Assembly (NCBI RefSeq): GCF_002849715.1 | Contig: NZ_CP018863.1 | Coordinates: forward strand, 2,790,001-2,854,000 | Length of the DNA: 64,000 nucleotides | Source of the DNA: Arthrobacter crystallopoietes | GTDB taxonomy: Bacteria; Actinomycetota; Actinomycetes; Actinomycetales; Micrococcaceae | Direction: 5' to 3' | Part shown: one piece after another, positions 33,636 to 43,499 of the stretch | Numbering within the stretch: the stretch's first letter is position 1 | Layout of the letters: every line of letters begins with the position of its first letter | Notes under the pieces: generated by a model | Databases searched by the model: none | Told to the model about the DNA's origin: nothing | What the model saw: the letters and a program-made list of their open reading frames with translations, nothing else | Made by a program: the position numbers and the translations under genes

Positions 33636-35297
33636 ATGACAGATGCAGCCAATCGGCCACCAGCAGAAGGCGATGACCGGTTCATCCTGACCAACCGGCA
33701 AGGGCACCAGGTTTACGACAACCAGAACCAGCGGACGGTTGGCCCACGCGGTCCGGCCACCCTGGAGAACTACCAGTTCCTGGAGAAGATCAGCCATTTT
33801 GACCGGGAGCGCATTCCCGAACGGGTGGTCCACGCACGTGGGTTCGTTTCCTTCGGCACGTTCGAAGCCACCGGAAAGTGGGGCGACGAACCGATCTCCC
33901 AGTACACGCGGGCAAAGCTGTTCCAGGAAGCCGGCAAGAAGACGGACGTGGCAGTGCGGTTTTCCACGGTGATCGGCGGGCACGACTCCTCGGAAGCTGC
34001 CCGCGACCCGCGCGGCTTCGCGGTGAAGTTCTACACGGAGGACGGCAACTGGGATCTGGTGGGCAACAATCTGGCGGTGTTCTTCATCCGGGACGCCATC
34101 AAGTTCCCGGACGTGATCCACGCGCTCAAGCCGGACCCCATCACGTTCCGGCAGGAGCCTGCGCGCATTTTCGACTTCATGTCGCAGACACCCGAGTGCA
34201 TGCACATGCTGGTCAACCTGTTCAGCCCCCGCGGCATCCCGGCCGATTACCGCCACATGCAGGGCTTCGGCGTCAATACCTACAAGTGGTGCAACAAGAC
34301 CGGCGACACGGTTCTGGTGAAGTACACCTGGCAACCGCACCAAGGCGTGAAGAGCCTGACGGAAGCGGACGCAGCGAACATCCAGGCTAACGACACCGGC
34401 CACGCCTCCAAGGACCTGTTCGAGGCGATCGAGCGCAGCGACTTCCCGAAATGGGATCTCTACGTGCAGATGATGAGCGACGACGAGCATCCGGAGCTCG
34501 ACTGGGATCCTTTGGATGACACGAAGACCTGGCCGGAACAGGACTTCGAGCCCCAGCTCGTCGGCACCATGACGCTGAACGAGAACGTCTCCGACCACCA
34601 CAACGAGAACGAGCAGATCGCCTTCGGCACCGGCGTGCTCGTGGACGGTCTGGATTTCTCCGACGACAAAATGCTCGTCGGCCGCACGTTCAGCTACAGC
34701 GACACCCAGCGTTACCGGGTGGGGCCCAACTACCTGCAGCTGCCAGTGAATTCGCCACGACGTGTCCAGGTAGCCACGAACCAGACCGGCGGGCAGATGT
34801 CCTACGGGCGTGACCTCGGCGTGGGACAGAATCCACACGTCAATTATGAACCCTCCATCACGGGTGGCCTGCGCGAGGGGCACTATCAGACGGAGGACAT
34901 TGAGGGACCGGAGCTCACCGGCCGGCTAACCCGCGCCCGCATCCCGCGCACCAACGATTATGAGCAGGCCGGCCAGCGCTACCAACTGCTGGAGGACTGG
35001 GAACAGGATGACCTTGTCACCAACTTCACCACCCTGATTGCGCAGGCGGACCGGAAGGTCCAGGAACGCATGCTCTGGCACTTCTACATGGCCGACGACG
35101 ATCTCGGCTCCCGTGTGGGCGAGGGACTGGGCATCAGCTTGGAGGATGTAAAGGACCTTGGGCCGTTGCAGTCGCAGACCCTCACCGATGTCGAGGTGTC
35201 GCGGATGAAGAACCTGGGCAAGAACGGCCCGCGGAACGTTGAAGGGCTAACCATGACGCACTGCGTGCCGAACGAGCACGTCGTTGTCGCTCCCTGA
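33636..35297 (+). CDS. kat: Heme catalase (monofunctional)
   Basis: It decomposes hydrogen peroxide to water and oxygen. The 553-residue enzyme has distal-side His66 in VVHARGF, the catalytic Asn in [15 protein letters not shown] (about 144-145) and the proximal Tyr ligand in [15 protein letters not shown]. The start is ATG 33636 with AAGAAGG as ribosome site. A C-terminal extension of about 60 residues is normal for this clade of small-subunit catalases. It stands alone and would also remove peroxide made by the amine oxidases 16-30 kb away; linkage of regulation is not shown. Confidence 0.93.
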   Translation: MTDAANRPPAEGDDRFILTNRQGHQVYDNQNQRTVGPRGPATLENYQFLEKISHFDRERIPERVVHARGFVSFGTFEATGKWGDEPISQYTRAKLFQEAGKKTDVAVRFSTVIGGHDSSEAARDPRGFAVKFYTEDGNWDLVGNNLAVFFIRDAIKFPDVIHALKPDPITFRQEPARIFDFMSQTPECMHMLVNLFSPRGIPADYRHMQGFGVNTYKWCNKTGDTVLVKYTWQPHQGVKSLTEADAANIQANDTGHASKDLFEAIERSDFPKWDLYVQMMSDDEHPELDWDPLDDTKTWPEQDFEPQLVGTMTLNENVSDHHNENEQIAFGTGVLVDGLDFSDDKMLVGRTFSYSDTQRYRVGPNYLQLPVNSPRRVQVATNQTGGQMSYGRDLGVGQNPHVNYEPSITGGLREGHYQTEDIEGPELTGRLTRARIPRTNDYEQAGQRYQLLEDWEQDDLVTNFTTLIAQADRKVQERMLWHFYMADDDLGSRVGEGLGISLEDVKDLGPLQSQTLTDVEVSRMKNLGKNGPRNVEGLTMTHCVPNEHVVVAP

Positions 35298-35317
35298 CCT
35301 GAATCCTTGACTAACGA

Positions 35318-35348
35318 CGGCGGCGTCAGACTGGGTACGGCACCGCCG
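35318..35348. terminator. Weak hairpin after catalase
   Basis: CGGCGG (35318-35323) pairs with CCGCCG (35343-35348). It follows an AACGACGGC sequence of the kind found in the other terminators here. Stem is only 6 bp. Confidence 0.35.
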
Positions 35349-35361
35349 CTTCATTGAGGCG

Positions 35362-36906
35362 TCAGAAAGGTGGTGGGGTGTAGAGGTCCGGTGGTGGTTC
35401 GGTTGGCGGGCGGATGGACCAACTGTTTTCCGGGGTGCTGGTCCACTCGTGACCGGTACGCGATTTCCAGATGACGCTGCCGTCGGCATACTGGGTGACT
35501 TTCCAACCGCCGGCGTGCTTGGAAATATGATCGGGTTTACATGCGGCCTTAAGATTTTCCAGCACGGTTTTGCCGCCATCTTCCCACGCGATGGTGTGGC
35601 CAATTTCGCAGAAGCGGGCTTCCACGCGGCACCCGGGGCCGCTGCAGTGCCCGTCGCGTAACCGCACGAGACGTTTGAGCCATTCGGGCGGGTGCCGCAG
35701 GTCTTTCGCGGCGGCGATCGCGTTGTGGTATTCATCGGTCAGGACCGGCAGCCACGATTCCGCGAGTCCGGCAAGGTTGCGGGCCATTTCCGGCGGGATC
35801 GGCCCGTACCCGGCGAGTTCACCGGGCTCCTCGCTCAACCTCGCCGCGGTCTCCAACGACAGCGTGACCGCGACACTGGCGGTCACGCCCGCCCCGGCAC
35901 CGGTGCCCGTCCCCGTGCCCGTACAGCTGCCGGTGCAGGCGCCGGGGTTGTTGAGGATCAGGTCGGTGATGACATCGACGCGCAGCTGCGGCAGGATCCG
36001 GGCCTCGTCGGGGCCCTGCAGCTTCTTCGCGAGGGCCTGGACCAGGTTGAACACCATGAGCGCCTTGTCCGCGCTGCAGCGGAACCAGACTTCGGCCATC
36101 CCGTCATCCTGCGGCACCAGACCGACGTTGCGGCTCTCATTGGCGCGTTCGTGACGGACAGTGAGAGATTCCGGGTGCAAACGTTCACGGGCCTTGCGGG
36201 ACCGGGCCCGCACACTGTCCACGGTGACCTTTCCGGCCTTGGGCAGGACACTCGCTTCGAAGGCAGGTAAGAGTTCTTCGGGCAGGTCGGCGGAGCCGCG
36301 GGCGATTGCGGTGGCCCTCGGCAGATCCAGGTTCCCGGCGGCCATCGCCTCCACCGCGCCCGGCAAATGCTGGGACAGCTGAGCGGCGTCGGTGAGGTCT
36401 TTCTCCGCACTGCTGCGGGGCTGGGCCAGGGCCGCGGCGATCTCCGTCGCCGCGCAGGAGGAGAACCCGTGCGCGTTGCCGGTCTCGGCGCCTTCGGCCG
36501 GGCGCAGCTCGGTGAACCGGCTCAAGGCCTTCACCCGCCCGGACTGCAGCCACGCCACGGCCTTCGCGGAGGCCTGCAGGTAATCAATGGTCCCGGCATC
36601 ATCCAGGCCGTCCGGATCAATCCGCTCCAGCACCCCGGCCAGCGCCGCCGGCGCCAGGTTCTCCCAGCCCTCCGGCAGGCCCGGCACCTCCGGCAGAACC
36701 GCAGCCGTCGCCAACGCCTGGGCAGCTTCCTCGGCCGCTTCGTCGAAGGGCTCGCCGAGGGACAGGTTTTCCTCGGCCCAGGCATCGAGCAGGAGCTTAT
36801 GCAGCATTATTTCCAGCAACGAACGCCCCGCCAAACCGAGCGCCCGCAACGGGCCGTCCCGGTCCGGCTCCGGCGCCGGTATGAAATCAAACTGGAAATC
36901 TTCCAT
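35362..36906 (-). CDS. DUF222 / HNH endonuclease-signature protein
   Basis: This is a 514-residue protein. The N-terminal and central parts are a DUF222 domain (helical; includes ALSRFTELRP and ELLPAFEASVLPKAGKVT). A simple Cys/Thr/Gly stretch encoded by a short GGTACC/GGTGCC-like repeat lies near residue 335. The C-terminal HNH motif is intact: LRDGHCSGPGCRVEARFCEIGHTIAWEDGGKT then NLKAACKPDH in sequence, with the HNH His/Asn/His visible. Family members are abundant in actinobacteria, often in several copies, and may be homing or group II intron-related nucleases. DNA cleavage is inferred from the motif. Confidence 0.85.
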   Translation of the reverse strand: MEDFQFDFIPAPEPDRDGPLRALGLAGRSLLEIMLHKLLLDAWAEENLSLGEPFDEAAEEAAQALATAAVLPEVPGLPEGWENLAPAALAGVLERIDPDGLDDAGTIDYLQASAKAVAWLQSGRVKALSRFTELRPAEGAETGNAHGFSSCAATEIAAALAQPRSSAEKDLTDAAQLSQHLPGAVEAMAAGNLDLPRATAIARGSADLPEELLPAFEASVLPKAGKVTVDSVRARSRKARERLHPESLTVRHERANESRNVGLVPQDDGMAEVWFRCSADKALMVFNLVQALAKKLQGPDEARILPQLRVDVITDLILNNPGACTGSCTGTGTGTGAGAGVTASVAVTLSLETAARLSEEPGELAGYGPIPPEMARNLAGLAESWLPVLTDEYHNAIAAAKDLRHPPEWLKRLVRLRDGHCSGPGCRVEARFCEIGHTIAWEDGGKTVLENLKAACKPDHISKHAGGWKVTQYADGSVIWKSRTGHEWTSTPENSWSIRPPTEPPPDLYTPPPF

Positions 36907-37373
36907 ACACCTACCCTACGAACCCCCTCTGACAGTATGTGACCACGCGCACACCGCAGATGAGAAATCGCCAGAAAACTTTCCGACGGCTGTGCTTGCC
37001 TTAGCAGACAAGGCTGACCAGGGCGACGTAATGCCCAAGGAATACGAAGCCGGCGGCGACGCGGTCGGCGGCAGGAGTGAGGAGCAGGCACGGTTTTGAG
37101 GTTATCCGAACTTCGGCGGGCCATGAACGTCAAGCCCGGGCATCGCCGTCGTTACTAGAGAACGAGTTCACTGAGAGGGAGCCGGAGGTATAGGCAGGGT
37201 CAGTGGAGCTTACTGGCGGAAGTTAAAGAGATGGCGCCGGCTGGTTGGAGGTTGGGGGAAAACTCCGACCGGCCGGCGCCGCATCACTCGCACCTTTATG
37301 AGGTAACTTCACAGTAGGCCTTGTACTTGATTGTTAGCCGGGAGCAACCTGTGAATTGCCTGAGTATGGGTTT
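36907..37373. other. 467-bp region without a gene
   Basis: There is no convincing coding frame on either strand. It contains a GCCGTCGTT motif at 37145-37153 and a large stem-loop at 37209-37318, listed separately as a candidate structured RNA. The first 190 bp show nothing further. Confidence 0.6.
37209..37318 (+). ncRNA. Candidate structured RNA (orphan two-tier stem-loop)
   Basis: The apical helix is an unbroken 18-bp stem (37233-37250 with 37263-37280) closed by a 12-base purine-rich loop (GTTGGGGGAAAA). It contains two U-G pairs that form only in the forward-strand RNA; in the reverse RNA they would be A-C mismatches. A basal helix pairs CTTACTG/GAAGTTA (37209-37225, 3-base bulge) with TAACTTC/CAGTAGG (37304-37318, 1-base bulge), 14 more pairs with one G-U. 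No U-run follows, so a simple terminator is unlikely. No promoter was identified with confidence. It fits no RNA family I recognise. Confidence 0.45.
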
Positions 37374-38033
37374 CTAGACAGCTCGTTCCAGCACATAGTC
37401 GCGCAAAACCAAGCGGCCGGTAGGGAAGTTCATGCCGCCGACGGTCCGGAAGCCGTTCTTGGCGTAGAACTTCTGGGCGCGCACGTTTTCCTCGCTGACG
37501 GAGAGCCACACCGCGCGCGAGCCGTTTTCCGCCGCAGCGGACAGGGTGGCGTTCATGAGCTGATGGGACAGGCCGCTGCCGTGGGCGTCTGCCCGAATGT
37601 AGAACTTGCTCAGCATCGAGGTGGGCCGCAAAGTCAGAGCCGCCTGGACTTCGACATCCAGGGGAGGGGTGTGGATGAGCATGCTGTAGCCCACCAGTCT
37701 CCGGCTGACGCGAGTACTGGACGAGTCGCCTGGATCAGCATCCGGCTCTTCGACCACCATCACCGATCGTTCCGCATTAGCAACATAGCTGTTGAAGCGG
37801 GCCTCGGTAAGATGCTCTGCAATGTAGCCGCTGATGTCGTCCTCGGTCATGACCGGAGGGCACGCCAGCGGGAAAGTCGTCGCGGCCAGTTCGGCGAGGG
37901 CAGCGGCGTCGTCGACTGTGGCTTGGCGGATCCAAGCGTCGGCTGGCGGTGCGGGATTGGCAGTCGCTGATCCGGGGATGGTTGCAGCTGCCGCTGAAGC
38001 TAGTCCTGCCTCTGGATGGATCGAATTGTTCAC
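37374..38033 (-). CDS. GNAT-family N-acetyltransferase
   Basis: This 219-residue protein has an acetyl-CoA-binding segment around SKFYIRADAHGSGLSHQLMNA (loop version of Q/RxxGxG/A) and the C-terminal WLSVSEENVRAQKFYAKNGFRTVG typical of GNATs. It starts at GTG 38031-38033. An Ala/Pro-rich tail of about 35 residues precedes the fold. Substrate unknown; possibly a protein or small amine. Confidence 0.83.
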   Translation of the reverse strand: MNNSIHPEAGLASAAAATIPGSATANPAPPADAWIRQATVDDAAALAELAATTFPLACPPVMTEDDISGYIAEHLTEARFNSYVANAERSVMVVEEPDADPGDSSSTRVSRRLVGYSMLIHTPPLDVEVQAALTLRPTSMLSKFYIRADAHGSGLSHQLMNATLSAAAENGSRAVWLSVSEENVRAQKFYAKNGFRTVGGMNFPTGRLVLRDYVLERAV

Positions 38034-38070
38034 GGAACAATCCTAAACGGGCGCTGACCCTCCGTTGTGA

Positions 38071-38460
38071 TCACGCGCTGTACTCTGCCTTCACTGCGAG
38101 CACAGGGGCGTTGGCCTGCAGCAGGATCTGTTGGGCGCTGCTGCCCAGGAGGAATTTGCCCACGGAGCTGCGGTGGCGGATCCCAATGATGATCAGCGAC
38201 GGATCCATTGCCTCGGCCGTGTCCAGAAGATCCCCAACGGCATCGCGACTGCGCTCGTTAGGCAGCCGGTAGCTGACTGAAACACCCTCAACCTCGGTAG
38301 GGAAGTCCAACTGGCTCCCGCTGACAACTTCTTCGTCGTGGACCGTCCGATCCAGATCAAAAACCACAAGGTCCTGGCCGCGGAGTCTCGCTTCCGCAAC
38401 GGCGGCGGTAAAGGCGGCCGTTCCTTCCCGGGACCGGGACCGACCAACGAGAATGGTCAT
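38071..38460 (-). CDS. Universal stress protein (single domain)
   Basis: This 129-residue UspA protein starts MTILVGRSRSREGTAAF and has GIRHRSSVGKFLLGSSAQQIL near residue 93, matching the ATP-binding G-x2-G-x9-G(S) pattern in the C-terminal part. It stands between the acetyltransferase and tctCBA, on the strand opposite tctCBA; the 149 bp upstream would hold both promoters. Confidence 0.88.
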   Translation of the reverse strand: MTILVGRSRSREGTAAFTAAVAEARLRGQDLVVFDLDRTVHDEEVVSGSQLDFPTEVEGVSVSYRLPNERSRDAVGDLLDTAEAMDPSLIIIGIRHRSSVGKFLLGSSAQQILLQANAPVLAVKAEYSA

Positions 38461-38609
38461 AAGTGTTACCTTTCGCTGTTCGCCAGTTGTGACGGGTTTA
38501 GGTCACTCTGGCCGCGTGAAATAGCCTACGTTGGATCGGTTCTTCCCACGCATCTACGTTCGCCTGGTGAATGCGCCACTTTCAGCAATTCTAAGGAAGG
38601 TCGGGAATC

Positions 38610-39644
38610 ATGGCATCCCCGCAGCCCCAACCCTGCGACTCCATGGCCGCAAGGGGCCGTTCCAGGAAGCGGACCGTCGGTCTGGCTATCTACGGCGTGG
38701 TCGCCGCCCTTGTCGTTGGAGGAGCAGTCTTCACCTCGTCCCGCAGTGCAGCCGATGCGGAGCTGCGCAGCAAGCTGACGCTTATTGCCCCTGCCGGGGC
38801 CGGTGGCGGGTGGGACACTTTCGCACGCGAGCAGCAGCAGGCTCTGCGCTCCAACGGCATTGTGAACAGCGTCCAGGTTGTCAACGTGCCCGGCGCGGCC
38901 GGCACCATCGGTCTGGGACAGTTTTCCACCATGCACGGAGAGTCCTCAACTTTGATGGCCACGGGCACCGTGATGCTGGGTGGCATCCAGCTCAACGACT
39001 CGCCGGTGGGAATGGACGACGTGCGCCCCTTGGCCCGGCTGGCCGATGATTACGATGCGATCGTGGTGCCTGCCGACTCGCCCATGAACTCCATCGATGA
39101 CCTGATCGCCGAGTGGAAGAAGGATCCTCGGGAGTTCCCGTTCACCGGCGGGTCCATCGGCTCCATTGACCATCTGGTCATGGCGCAGTTGGCTCTGGAA
39201 GCCGGGATCGATGCCTCGCAGACCACTTATATCCCGAACACCAGTGGTGGCGAAGCCCTGCAGACAGTCTTCTCCGATACCGCCAAGGCAGCCATCAGCG
39301 GTTACAACGAGTTCGCGGACCAGATCGAGGCGGGCAGGGTAAAGGCTCTGGCCATCTCGGCGCCGCAGCGGCTGGAAGGCATCGACGTTCCCACCTTGCT
39401 GGAGGAAGGCTACGACGTGCAGATGAGCAACTGGCGCGGGATGGTCGCCGCCCCGGGGACCAGCGACGAGGACTACGAGGAGTTGCTGAGCATCATCACC
39501 GAGATGTCGCAGACGGCGGAGTGGGAAGACGCCCTGGCCCGGAACCAATGGGACAACACCTTTATGGTCGGCGAAGAATTCGAGGAGTTCATCGCCGCGG
39601 AGGAAGAAGAAGTCGCCGAAATCCTGGAAGGGCTGGACCTGTGA
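38610..39644 (+). CDS. tctC: Tripartite tricarboxylate transporter substrate-binding protein
   Basis: This 344-residue protein has an N-terminal anchor helix (RTVGLAIYGVVAALVVGGAVF) without a lipobox Cys, then a TctC/Bug-type periplasmic-binding fold: LTLIAPAGAGGGWDTFAREQ is the characteristic first strand and loop, and FTGGSIGSIDHLVMAQLA is the ligand loop. Start ATG 38610 has AAGGAAGG upstream. It overlaps tctB by 4 bp. It binds a carboxylate such as citrate or a related acid outside the cell; the exact ligand is not predictable. Confidence 0.9.
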   Translation: MASPQPQPCDSMAARGRSRKRTVGLAIYGVVAALVVGGAVFTSSRSAADAELRSKLTLIAPAGAGGGWDTFAREQQQALRSNGIVNSVQVVNVPGAAGTIGLGQFSTMHGESSTLMATGTVMLGGIQLNDSPVGMDDVRPLARLADDYDAIVVPADSPMNSIDDLIAEWKKDPREFPFTGGSIGSIDHLVMAQLALEAGIDASQTTYIPNTSGGEALQTVFSDTAKAAISGYNEFADQIEAGRVKALAISAPQRLEGIDVPTLLEEGYDVQMSNWRGMVAAPGTSDEDYEELLSIITEMSQTAEWEDALARNQWDNTFMVGEEFEEFIAAEEEEVAEILEGLDL

Positions 39645-40252
39645 CAGATCCGGACAACCAAACGCACCCGGGCGCGCCGGCGCCAGCCGCGGATGCCGCG
39701 CCGGCCGCCCACGGCTTCTGGCACGGACGCAGCGGGATTGTCATCGCCGTCGTACTGGCGGCGTTCAGCACCTATCTGCTGGTCGGCATATTCGACATGG
39801 ACGTCCCTTCGGGTGCGGCCTTCCCCGGGCCGACGTTCTTCCCCGTACTGATCGTTGCGGCCGGTTACCTGCTGTCGGTGCTCCTGGCCGTGTTCACGAT
39901 CAAGAACCCGGACCCGCCCAAGCCCCCGCATTACGAATTCGAAGAGGATCTGGATCCGGACGTCCGGGCCGCGGCCGAAAAGGCAGCAGCCAGAAAGTAC
40001 GCAACGTATTCGGATTGGTCTTCGGTTGTGGTGGCTATCGGGAGCTTCCTGCTTTTCGCTTTGCTGATGGAACCGCTCGGTTGGATCATCGCCGCAGCTG
40101 TCCTGTTCTGGGGCATGGCCCGGGCGATGGGGAGCCGGCGGCCGCTGTTCGACATCAGCCTGGCGCTGGTGGTCGCCTCGCTGATCCAGCTCGCCTTCGG
40201 TGCCGCGCTGGGCCTCAATCTGCCCGCCGGGATCCTGGGAGGTGTGTTCTAA
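39641..40252 (+). CDS. tctB: Tripartite tricarboxylate transporter small membrane subunit
   Basis: This 203-residue protein has four hydrophobic helices and a polar central loop rich in Asp/Glu (EFEEDLDPDVRAAAEKAA). GTG 39641 overlaps the tctC stop (GTGA). The gap before tctA is nil: tctA starts at the base after the TAA. Its place between tctC and tctA and its topology identify it as TctB, although its sequence is poorly conserved in the family. Confidence 0.87.
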   Translation: MTDPDNQTHPGAPAPAADAAPAAHGFWHGRSGIVIAVVLAAFSTYLLVGIFDMDVPSGAAFPGPTFFPVLIVAAGYLLSVLLAVFTIKNPDPPKPPHYEFEEDLDPDVRAAAEKAAARKYATYSDWSSVVVAIGSFLLFALLMEPLGWIIAAAVLFWGMARAMGSRRPLFDISLALVVASLIQLAFGAALGLNLPAGILGGVF

Positions 40253-41758
40253 ATGGATGCTCTAGCAAACCTTATGGAAGGCTTCAGCCTGGCGCTGACG
40301 CCGATGAATCTGCTCTGGGTAGTGGTGGGCGCGTTCCTGGGCACCGCCGTGGGGGTGCTGCCGGGGCTCGGATCCTCCATGGCGGTGGCACTGCTGCTGC
40401 CGATGACCTTCGCGCTGGATCCGATCGGGGCGTTCATCATGTTCGCCGGGGTGTACTTCGGCGGCCTCTTCGGCGATTCCACCATGGCCATCCTGATGAA
40501 CACACCGGGACAAGCCTCGTCGATCGCCAGTACCTTCGAGGGCCACAAGATGGCCAAGGCCGGCAGGGCACCGCAAGCACTGGCCACTGCGGCCATCGGC
40601 GCCTTCATCGGCGGCATCATCGCCAGCATCCTGGTGGTGTTCTTCGCCCCCGTCCTGGCCGATCTGTCCGCCAACTTCGGCCCGCAGGAGTTCTTCGCGC
40701 TGGCCGTCTTCGCGTTCCTGGCCACCTCCTCGGTTGTCTCGGACTCGGTGATCAAGGGACTGGTTTCGCTGGTCTTCGGCCTGGGCATTGCCGTGCTCGG
40801 CATCGACAGCATCTCAGGCGCCGAGCGCTTCAGCTTCGGGGTGCCGGAACTTTTCGACGGTGTCAACATCATCACCGTCACCGTGGGCATCCTTGCCCTC
40901 GGCGAGGTGTTCCACGTGGCCTCGCGGATCCGGCGCGATCCGGCCGCCGTGGCCACGCCCTCCTCGGGCCGGCCGTACCTCTCCAAGGCCGAATTCCGCG
41001 AGGCACTGCCGGCCTGGCTGCGCGGCACGGCGATCGGCGTGCCCTTCGGCGTCATTCCCGTGGGCGGCGCGGAAGTGCCCACCTTCCTGGCTTACGGGGC
41101 CGAGCGTTCGCTGGACCGCCGCCGCAGGAAGCCGATGTTCGGCAAGGGCGCCATCCGCGGACTGGCCGCCCCGGAAGCGGCCGGCAACGCGACCACGGGT
41201 ACCGCGATGGGTGCGCTGCTGGCGCTGGGCCTGCCGGTCTCGGCCACCGCGGCGATCATGCTGGCGGCCTTCCAGCAGTACGGGCTGCAGCCGGGCCCGC
41301 TGCTCTTTGACCGCGCACCGGATCTGGTCTGGGCGCTGCTGGCCAGCTTCTTCCTCGGCCTGCTCGTGCTGCTGATCCTGAACCTGCCCTTCGCCCGGTT
41401 CTGGGCAAAGCTGCTGCTGATCCCCAAGCAGTACCTGTACGCCGGCATCTCGGTCTTCTGCGGACTGGGCGTCTACGCGACGTCGGCGTCCGTGTTCGAC
41501 CTGCTGATGGTGCTCGGCATCGGGGTGCTGGGCTTCCTGATGCGCCGCTACGGCATTCCGCTGGCGCCGATCATGATCGGCATTGTGCTGGGCCCGCTGG
41601 CCGAAACGTCCATGCGCTCGGCCCTGTTGTCCTCGAACGGGGACTACGCCGTTTTCGTGGACAGCCCGATCACCATCACGCTGTACATCCTGCTCGCCGT
41701 CGCCCTGATGATCACGGCATTCAGCCGGATCCGTGCGCGTGCCAAGGCCGACGTGTAA
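40253..41758 (+). CDS. tctA: Tripartite tricarboxylate transporter large membrane subunit
   Basis: This 501-residue permease has about 11-12 transmembrane segments. It carries the family motif VGVLPGLGSSMAVALLLPMTF near the N-terminus and GNATTGTAMGALLALGLPVS in the middle. MNTPGQASSIASTFEGHKMAK is the conserved cytoplasmic loop. It uses the ion gradient and TctC-bound substrate to import a carboxylate. No TctDE sensor pair is near, so regulation is unknown. Confidence 0.92.
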   Translation: MDALANLMEGFSLALTPMNLLWVVVGAFLGTAVGVLPGLGSSMAVALLLPMTFALDPIGAFIMFAGVYFGGLFGDSTMAILMNTPGQASSIASTFEGHKMAKAGRAPQALATAAIGAFIGGIIASILVVFFAPVLADLSANFGPQEFFALAVFAFLATSSVVSDSVIKGLVSLVFGLGIAVLGIDSISGAERFSFGVPELFDGVNIITVTVGILALGEVFHVASRIRRDPAAVATPSSGRPYLSKAEFREALPAWLRGTAIGVPFGVIPVGGAEVPTFLAYGAERSLDRRRRKPMFGKGAIRGLAAPEAAGNATTGTAMGALLALGLPVSATAAIMLAAFQQYGLQPGPLLFDRAPDLVWALLASFFLGLLVLLILNLPFARFWAKLLLIPKQYLYAGISVFCGLGVYATSASVFDLLMVLGIGVLGFLMRRYGIPLAPIMIGIVLGPLAETSMRSALLSSNGDYAVFVDSPITITLYILLAVALMITAFSRIRARAKADV

Positions 41759-41780
41759 CAAACTACCTACCCAGCAGCAG

Positions 41781-41825
41781 ACGACGGCGGCGCCTCATCT
41801 TCAAAAGGTAAGGCGCCGGCGTCGT
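41781..41825. terminator. Bidirectional terminator after tctA
   Basis: A 15-bp stem with one mismatch joins ACGACGGCGGCGCCT (41781-41795) and AGGCGCCGGCGTCGT (41811-41825), and is followed by TGTCGGCTTT. It lies between convergent tctA and the DoxX gene. Confidence 0.75.
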
Positions 41826-41850
41826 TGTCGGCTTTAAAGACGGTGGCCGG

Positions 41851-42273
41851 CTAAACCTTCAGCGCCTTCTGCTTGCCCTTGGAGTCCAGGATCAGCGCCA
41901 GCGCGATGCCGAACATCCAGATGTCCTTGGCCAGGCCTGTTCCCTCGGTCGTGGGGCGGATGTTGTCGTCCTGCGTCATGCCCGGGGTTTTGAGGTACAT
42001 TCCGATCAGCGTGCCGGAGAACGCGGCGAGGCCCAGGCCCACCAGCCGGCTGGGGATGAACGGAGCCAGCAGCGCGCCGCCGAGGGCGAGCTCGCCGTAG
42101 CTGACGTACTTGCCGAACTGCTCGGGCTCCATGTCCTTCACCTGGGGCAGGATGTTGCCGGCCATGCCCTGCAGGTACGCGGCGCTGTCCTTGTCCAGGT
42201 TCATCTTGCCTATGCCGGAATTGAGGATAAATCCGCCGGTGGTCAGGCGCAGGGGAATGTGGCTGAGCTTCAT
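41851..42273 (-). CDS. DoxX-family membrane protein
   Basis: This 140-residue protein has three or four hydrophobic helices. The N-terminus is PLRLTTGGFILNSGIGKM, and YGELALGGALLAPFIPSRLVGLGL is the second helix pair, as in DoxX/DoxD proteins. Start ATG 42271-42273 follows AAGGAC. Family members act in redox balance at the membrane; no direct function is shown. It is convergent with tctA. Confidence 0.75.
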   Translation of the reverse strand: MKLSHIPLRLTTGGFILNSGIGKMNLDKDSAAYLQGMAGNILPQVKDMEPEQFGKYVSYGELALGGALLAPFIPSRLVGLGLAAFSGTLIGMYLKTPGMTQDDNIRPTTEGTGLAKDIWMFGIALALILDSKGKQKALKV

Positions 42274-42500
42274 GTCAGGTCCTTCCGGTTGTCAGGCTCG
42301 GTCTCTTCGAGCGTACTTCCGGCGGGCTGCTCCTGCCAGTGGTACTGTTTTCCGTTGCTAATGCATGGGCCGCTGAGACTCAGTTAAGCGAAACAAACCG
42401 AAATTCCCCCGTGCGTTAACTTGCGGTTTGAGCCTCGTCTGCTTGGATGGAATGTAATAGGAAACGGGTATCCCGGTTCCGAAACAGCAGAAGGTTAGTG

Positions 42501-43406
42501 ATGGATTACATCCAGGCCGAGCATCCACGGCCTCACCATTTCATACTGCACATGAGCGACACCCATTTGGTGGGCGGTCCGAATCCCCTGTACGGACAGG
42601 TGGACAGCGAGGCCCGGCTCCAGCAGATTTTCACCGAACTCGAGGCCTCCGGTGCGCGTCCGCAGGCCATCGTGTTCACCGGGGATCTGGCGGACAAGGG
42701 CGAGCCGGAGGCGTACACCAAGCTCCGCGCCATCGTCGAGCCGGCCGCGGAGCGGTTGGACGCGCAGGTCATCTGGGCCATGGGGAACCATGACGACCGC
42801 GCCAATCTGCGCGCGGGTCTGCTGGATCAGCCGGCGGACATGTCCCCGCTGGATAAGGCATACGACGTCGATGGCCTCCGCGTGATCACGCTGGATTCCA
42901 CCGTGCCCGGGTTCCACCACGGCGAGCTCAGCGAGAACCAGTTGGACTGGCTGATGGGGGAGCTGGCGGTGTCCGCGCCGCACGGCACCATTCTCGCGCT
43001 GCACCACCCGCCGGTGCCTTCCGTGCAGGATCTGTCCGTGCTGGTGGAACTGCGGGACCAGAGCCGGCTAGCCGCGGCACTGGAAGACACGGACGTGCGG
43101 ACCATCCTGGCCGGGCACCTGCACTATTCCACCACAGCCATGTTCGCGGGCATCCCGGTGTCGGTGGCGTCGGCGACCTGCTACACCCAGGACCTCAACG
43201 TTCCCGTGGGCGGAACCCGCGGCCGCGACGGCGCGCAGGCCTACAACCTGGTCCACGTGTACGACGAGACGATCGTCCACTCGGTGGTGCCGATCGGCGA
43301 CTACGCCACCGTGGGCGAATACGTGTCCCCGGAGGAAACCCAGCGCCGGCTGGACGCGGCCGGCATCCGGATTCCGGAAAGCAGCCGCCAGCTCGCCGGA
43401 GTCTGA
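42501..43406 (+). CDS. Metallophosphoesterase, class III cyclic-nucleotide phosphodiesterase type
   Basis: This 301-residue enzyme has the full calcineurin-like metal site: [10 protein letters not shown] (residues 14-23), [33 protein letters not shown] and LAGHLHYS. These match CpdA/Rv0805-type phosphodiesterases that cleave cAMP or other phosphodiesters in the cytoplasm with Fe/Mn. Start ATG 42501 follows GAAGG. A C-terminal [16 protein letters not shown] segment is like mycobacterial homologues. The enzyme could also act on other phosphodiesters. Confidence 0.87.
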   Translation: MDYIQAEHPRPHHFILHMSDTHLVGGPNPLYGQVDSEARLQQIFTELEASGARPQAIVFTGDLADKGEPEAYTKLRAIVEPAAERLDAQVIWAMGNHDDRANLRAGLLDQPADMSPLDKAYDVDGLRVITLDSTVPGFHHGELSENQLDWLMGELAVSAPHGTILALHHPPVPSVQDLSVLVELRDQSRLAAALEDTDVRTILAGHLHYSTTAMFAGIPVSVASATCYTQDLNVPVGGTRGRDGAQAYNLVHVYDETIVHSVVPIGDYATVGEYVSPEETQRRLDAAGIRIPESSRQLAGV

Positions 43407-43499
43407 CAACGACGCCGGCCCTCACCTTTGCGGCTTTGGCTTCGATGAGGTGCGCGGCCGTTTGTAGCCAGCGGTACCGGGGCTGAATAGGCTTGGGGC

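Noticed and set aside
37233..37280. Reading the large hairpin as a 6C-type RNA, tRNA or plain terminator
   Set aside because: There is no paired C-rich second loop, no cloverleaf and no following T-run; the G-U pairs favour the forward strand, where the loop is G-rich.
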